A stretch of 64,000 bases of DNA from Nectonema munidae (lineage: Eukaryota > Nematomorpha > Nectonematoida > Nectonematidae), in the NCBI GenBank assembly GCA_030549495.1, contig JAUIRK010000763.1, forward strand, positions 62,001 to 126,000, given 5' to 3'. A model generated the notes under the pieces. The model was not told where the DNA came from and did not search any database. It was given only the letters and a program-made list of their open reading frames with translations. A program made the position numbers and the translations under genes. This document shows, one piece after another, positions 54,601-60,600 of the stretch. Numbering within the stretch: position 1 is the first letter of the stretch; each line of letters begins with the position of its first letter.

Positions 54601-57600
54601 TGAAATGAAAGTATAAATTCAATAAATCTTTTCTATTGGATTTCGATTTTAAAATCATTACATTTAAAGTGGTATATATTTTTCAATTAACCATTGTAAG
54701 GTAAATCAAAAAGTTATTTTATAGAAAAGAAGTTATATACACGGAACAAAAACTAGTTCATGACTTTCAATTTCAATATCCTCTTTGCGGATTTGTATAG
54801 TGACAAAAGGTGTTAAAAACAAAATGATAAGCTTCGCGTGTGTGTTTAGAGAAGGTTTGATAAGATAGAAGATAACATAGATAGTGCTAAGAGAGCGCTT
54901 AAGTCCTGTTTCGAAGAGAGGCAGGAAAATGAGATGCATGCCATCAATCGCCAACTTGAAGAATCCATTTCCAATTTGTACGAAATTGGATCTAGTGTTG
55001 GAATTGGAGAAGCGCAAACGTGGAACTCCATGCGCAGCCTCAGATCCTTGAGTCCCGTGTCCAATGAGGTAAGTTTGTCTTTGGTGTCTTTTTCTTTCTG
55101 CATGCTTTTGATTTGTCTGTACTAGTGTTTTTTCCCTGGAATCAATTATATTTTAAACTTGCTTCAAATATTTCAACAAAAAATTGGAAATAAGGGGAAA
55201 ATGTAAATTTACAGTAAAAGATTTATTACGATTGCCAAATATCGAAATAAATGAATGTAATATGAAAGATCTTAAAATAGATCTGTATACTTCATACGAT
55301 CCAAAGTTAGTGTGGAAGTTATTTGATCAAAACTAAATAGAAATATTTGTTTTTTGATCAAAAAAATTAAGATCAATACTATGAACGTTTCTTTACTGAT
55401 ACTGATTTCTTTTAGAGGATGTAAGTATAGACACAGTCATTGAAAGAGGCAAACCTGCTAAATTCAATGCTGGTCCCAATCCGTAGAAATAGGGAGGGTT
55501 AACGTAAGGAAGGCCATTCAACTTTAAAATCTTTGCCAAAACCTTTTCTCTTCTCTTATCAGAAGGATCTGAAGATGTCTTACTGATCATGTAGTCTGAA
55601 ATAGAAGTGAATGGAAGAAGCGTATCAAGATCATCGACCCCACATAAAAGTGGGGAAATATGGAGAGAAAGAAGAAGGTGTAGTATTCACGACAAAAGTA
55701 TAAAAAATGCAAAAAAACCATTCTTAGATTAATCCATTTTTAACAATTAAAATTAAATTTATCAAACAAAATTAAATTTTACTTTTTAAACAGTCACATA
55801 AAAAAATTGATGAACCCCGGCAAGAAAATATATTCCTGTGAGCAAAATTTAGTGAGGGATCTCGGGAAAGAAATACTAGTGTGTTTCACTATTTTCCTTC
55901 ATACCATATGTGAAAATGTTATCGTAATACTTTTGTAGGGTGTATAGCACACTTCTTCACAGATCACGCAAGTCTGTATTTTAAATGTAGTAAAATAGAT
56001 TAATTACGCTTCAGGCCTTTGTTTTCAAAAATTGAGCGTCTTTTCTTTTTGAATGAATTTTGATATAACCTAAAGCAAACGATTTTCATTTCGCAAGAAC
56101 AACCCCTTAAAATCGTGGGTGATCCAGCGTGCCTAATAGGCCATTCGGGCTTCATGGCATCCTTATTTTAAATTCACGCAGGCGCTTTCTTAGTCCTTTG
56201 ACTATGAAGGCCTTACTTCAATGAAATTTTATAAACACATTTTCTATTCTTGTTGCACTGATCTTCGAATATATTCTCCAATCAGAATATATTCTTGATT
56301 CAGTTGATTGCCGATACAAAGAAAGCGTAAAGAAGAGTTTAAAAAGTTTAACCTTTTGGCGAGCAGAATTTTGAAGAATAAGCGTCTGCTTTCTTTTTCA
56401 ATTGAACTTTACATATTTAAAGCAGAGGATTTTCATTTCCTGAGACACAGGTGTTATTCTGGTCCTCAAAGAGTTAATGATGGGAGATGAGAAAAATAGG
56501 TTGGCTGGAAGTGGGTGAACCATGATTTTTTGAGACATCTAAGTAAATATTTTCATTAAAAATAATTTTCTCCATTATTTCACATACTGTTATCCTTTTT
56601 TTATTACAAATTAGTGTCATATAGCATTAGGAAACAAAGTTTAATGAAAAAGCTTCGTAAGCTAGCTTTATCTATCACTAGGCGTTGGATATGCACGTCA
56701 ACTGCCTGGTTAAAGAACTAAGTATATTCTCTTTCTGATATGCTATGCAGAACGATCAAAATTCAAGGACAATTTCTATTTTGTATAGATTCTTAAGAAT
56801 TTTAAAACCTGGAGATTTCTAATGACCTTCCATAAAAAAATAAATATTCGTTCAAAAGTAAAGAGGAGTATTTTCATTCGCCCAATCTTCAAAAAAATAT
56901 CTAAGAAACGTCACAATTTTTGTAATATGGACTTTTAAAAGATTTTATACGTGCCTTAATGGAAATTTCTGGGCTTTGGAAAAATGTTTAATTTTAACAA
57001 AATTATTTATACGCTACTCTGATGCAGAGAAGAATATAGAATATTAATTTAACAAGTTAAGATTTAATTCATAATTATGGTTTATTATCACGCGCGACGT
57101 ACTGAAAAGGTTTTCTTATTATTTATTCATTTAATGAACATTTGATACACCCTATGCTTTTAAACTTGAAAATTCTTTATGTTTAAGAGTTTAGGAAGCG
57201 TTCACTCTTATAATTCAATCAAATCAGAACCTGTGTCGAACACTGTAAGAAAGTTTTCTTTCCATCCTTTGCCAACAGCGTGCATCATCATTCATCATCT
57301 AATTTAAGGAAAGAAGTAGCATGACGAAAAAAGGATTTGTGCCAGCACCTCCTCCAAGAAATGGATATTTTGCTAGAAATCAAACTTTGTTAAGCGCAAT
57401 TCCCGAAAATAGGAATTCCTTGGAAGTCAAAAATTCTACGCTGACAAGGCGAGCATCTCCGACCTCGCCGAACGTTCCCGATCCTCAAACGTATACAGTG
57501 ACCGTGAAGTCGTATTCTGGGCCGAGAATAAGCATGGAGCAGTCGAGTTTGCCTAAAAACCTGGACGAACTGAGAAAAGCTAAAAAGACAATGGAGAATG

Positions 57601-60600
57601 GTGCAGAGTCGTTCAAAGCACCTCCCCCGATCCCACCAAAGCCGTTGCTGGCCAACAGCGTCAAAGTGAACAATAACAACAACAACACGCACTCGCCTCA
57701 GCCGAGCTACGTGACGCGCAGCAGAACGCTCAACGAAGATGCCTACGTCAACTCCCACGAAGTAGCTGCATCCTCCCACTACCAGTAAAATTTCTTTACT
57801 ATTATTAATGCTATGCCACTGTTTTTGAGATTTAAGTTCACTGTTTCTCAACGTGGTCGTGTGGACCACGAAGGGGTCTACAATATTTTTAGAGGGAACC
57901 ATATAATGATTTGGTGAGGAAAAGATATGAAATTGAAAAATATGATATATCATTACCAAATGCTCAGTTATATGTGAATGCTTTCCCATTTTCATTTCTT
58001 GATACTAAAGCTAATTAAAATATTATTTAATTATAAAGCGTTCAGTCGTGTCCTATATCTGAGTTCAAAAAGTTTCACATTTTAAATTTTATAGTGGGGT
58101 CCACAAAAAAATCCCTGTTTCAAAGATGATCATAAGAGGAAAAAGGTTGAGAATCACTGGTCTAAATGTTTTTTGTGTCAAATGTGTATTAATACAAATA
58201 AATAAGAAAGTTTATGTCAAAAATATAAATGTATGTATGTACGATTGCGCTAACACTAATCCTAACGCCAACAATAGAATTCCAAAAGTTTACAGATTAA
58301 CTCGAAATTATGACAATTGATGACTTCAACATTTCAGTAAAAATCTACCAATAACAAATAGAACAATTTAATTTTGAATTCATACTCGCGAGTTAACGCA
58401 CGGTATAAAACCTGTTTCCGCGAAATTGACCATGAAAATTTTGATGAACCATAGGAAAATTATAATATTTAGTCAAATATGTGGCGTACAGAAAAAGTTA
58501 AGCATTGCCAGTATATTAGAGGCCTGAGAGGGGCGGGCCATTCGTGCATGTTTGCGGGACCCACACATAAATAGCGAACGCGGGTCTTTTGTTTAAAACT
58601 TCCTGCGGGCGGGGCTTGTATGGTTTTAATATTAGTACTGCGGGTTAACTAGTAAAATTACGGGTATTTGCGTATTTTAAAAAGTCGTCTAATTTATGAT
58701 ATTCATTCATCATAGCTCATATGTATAAATAAAATATAACATCAATATAATACAAATAATGAATTTCAAATAATAAAATTTCGCTTTTAATCTAACATCA
58801 TAAAAATTCAATGTATAAGAACAGTAGCATTTAAAGTATACTGTATGTGTGTATGGGTATTTGTTTGTATATAAGCGATCTATCTGCATTTAAATCTACT
58901 TTGAGTTCGCCTGTGTCATGTACGTCTGAGGCATCGAAATAACTCGTTTGAAAAACGTATTATTTTTAACATTGGCAGGATACCTCGAAGAAGTGCAACA
59001 CTGGCCTCATCGACTCAAAGAAGGAACACAATTGGAGACAATGGGGCAGCTAATTTGTATACGCTGAACGTCAGCAGAAACAACAACTGCCCAGACGAGA
59101 GTAAAAAGACTTACTCGAACTACAGTCGCATTTACAATCTCAATTCCAACTCCAATAACAACAACAACAAAAGTATTCGCGAAATTGAAGACGGCCATGC
59201 CAATAATTTAAATGCAAATGAACATGGAAAGTATTATTTCACGTCGAACAAAAAGGCCTTATCAAACTCCTTTCACAACATTTCAGCTAAGTAAACTCTT
59301 CACATCTTATTTTTTGCGTTAAAGAGAAGAGGGGAGGCTGCATTTTTGCATGGGGTTTCGGACCCAGAAAAATCCCATGACCCGGGGCAAAAATGTTTTA
59401 GTGTCTGGCTCCAGCTTTGTCAAGTTTTGAAGAGTTTGTTGTAACACTGCTTGGTACATAACCAATGTATAAACTAGATATTGTGAAGAGCTAGATTTAT
59501 TATTTCAACAGACCATAATTTTGCTAAAATAAAACACTACATTTCATCTAAAAAAAAACTAGTTGATGAATTAATATAACCTCTTGGACAAGGAACAGAT
59601 AAAACTAATTTTTAAATCAGCTTAGTTTATTCATGAAGCAAATCTATTACTATTATTTTTAGCAATAAAAATGAAGAATAAGATCTAAGCAATAAATTGT
59701 AACAGTGGAACCTCGCTTACCCGGAGGATTTGGTTCTGAGCCAAAAATTTTCGGATAGCGGGGTTACCGGATAAACGAGGTTTGGCTAAGACATGAAAAT
59801 TTTTATTTTTGAAACCACTAAAAAAACAAAAAATGAAAAAAATTAGCCATAAGAGATAAAATGATTTTTTAATAAAATAGTTTTCAATTGTTTTTTGTTG
59901 CAAATTCTTTCGTGTACTTTGATCTATTTTCTCTTCCATGTGCCAAAGGTATTTCAAAAATTCCAAGTTTTTTTTATTTTCTTCCACGGTAGATCTCCTT
60001 TTTTCAAAATATTTAATGAGCTTTTTTATTGATGATCTGGCTTCTTTTTCATCTACTTTTTCAGTGACTTCTTCATCTTCTCTGGAATGTAAAACAATAC
60101 TTACAATATCTCTTTCATTGAGGCTGGACGTGGTAGGCTCTTCTTTATCTATGTCAACATACTCAAAAACTTTTGAATCACCTTCAAAGGCGACAATTTC
60201 CTCCTGTAAATCATTTAAACATTCAACATCAAGGTTGCCTTTTTCTAGTTCGGAACAATCAGGCTGAGGTACAATGTTTGTGCGTCTGAAACAAGATTTT
60301 ATTGTTTCGGTTTTGACTTTTTTCCATGCAAAACTAATCATTCTAATACACTCTCAAATTTACTTGTTGCGTTTCTTCATTTTCAATGCAATTTAAATAA
60401 TGTCTGGTTAAACTTTTTCTATAATAGAACTTAAAGTTACTGATCATGTCAGCATTGAGAGATTGTATATGACTTGTTGTATTTGGCGGCAAAGTAATTT
60501 AACGTTAAAAAATTGGTCGTTGAATTTCAAGCATTGTCTAGTACAATGATGATTTTTTTCTTTTTTTGTTCCATCATTTTATTTATGTCCATCATCCAAG

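Larger units (their letters stand above)
55069..57308 (+). other. Intron 15, 2.2 kb
   Basis: Houses the minus-strand gene candidate (55272-55595) and MITE copy E (56347-56477). A further diverged block at about 56010-56100 has the same internal motifs (GAGCGTCTTTT, GCAAACGATTTTCATTTC) and may be an older MITE. Confidence 0.5.

Noticed and set aside
57390-57995. 201-codon minus-strand frame
   Set aside because: It is the antisense shadow of exon 16; its low-complexity Arg/Val/His stretches come from the reverse of proline and asparagine codons.
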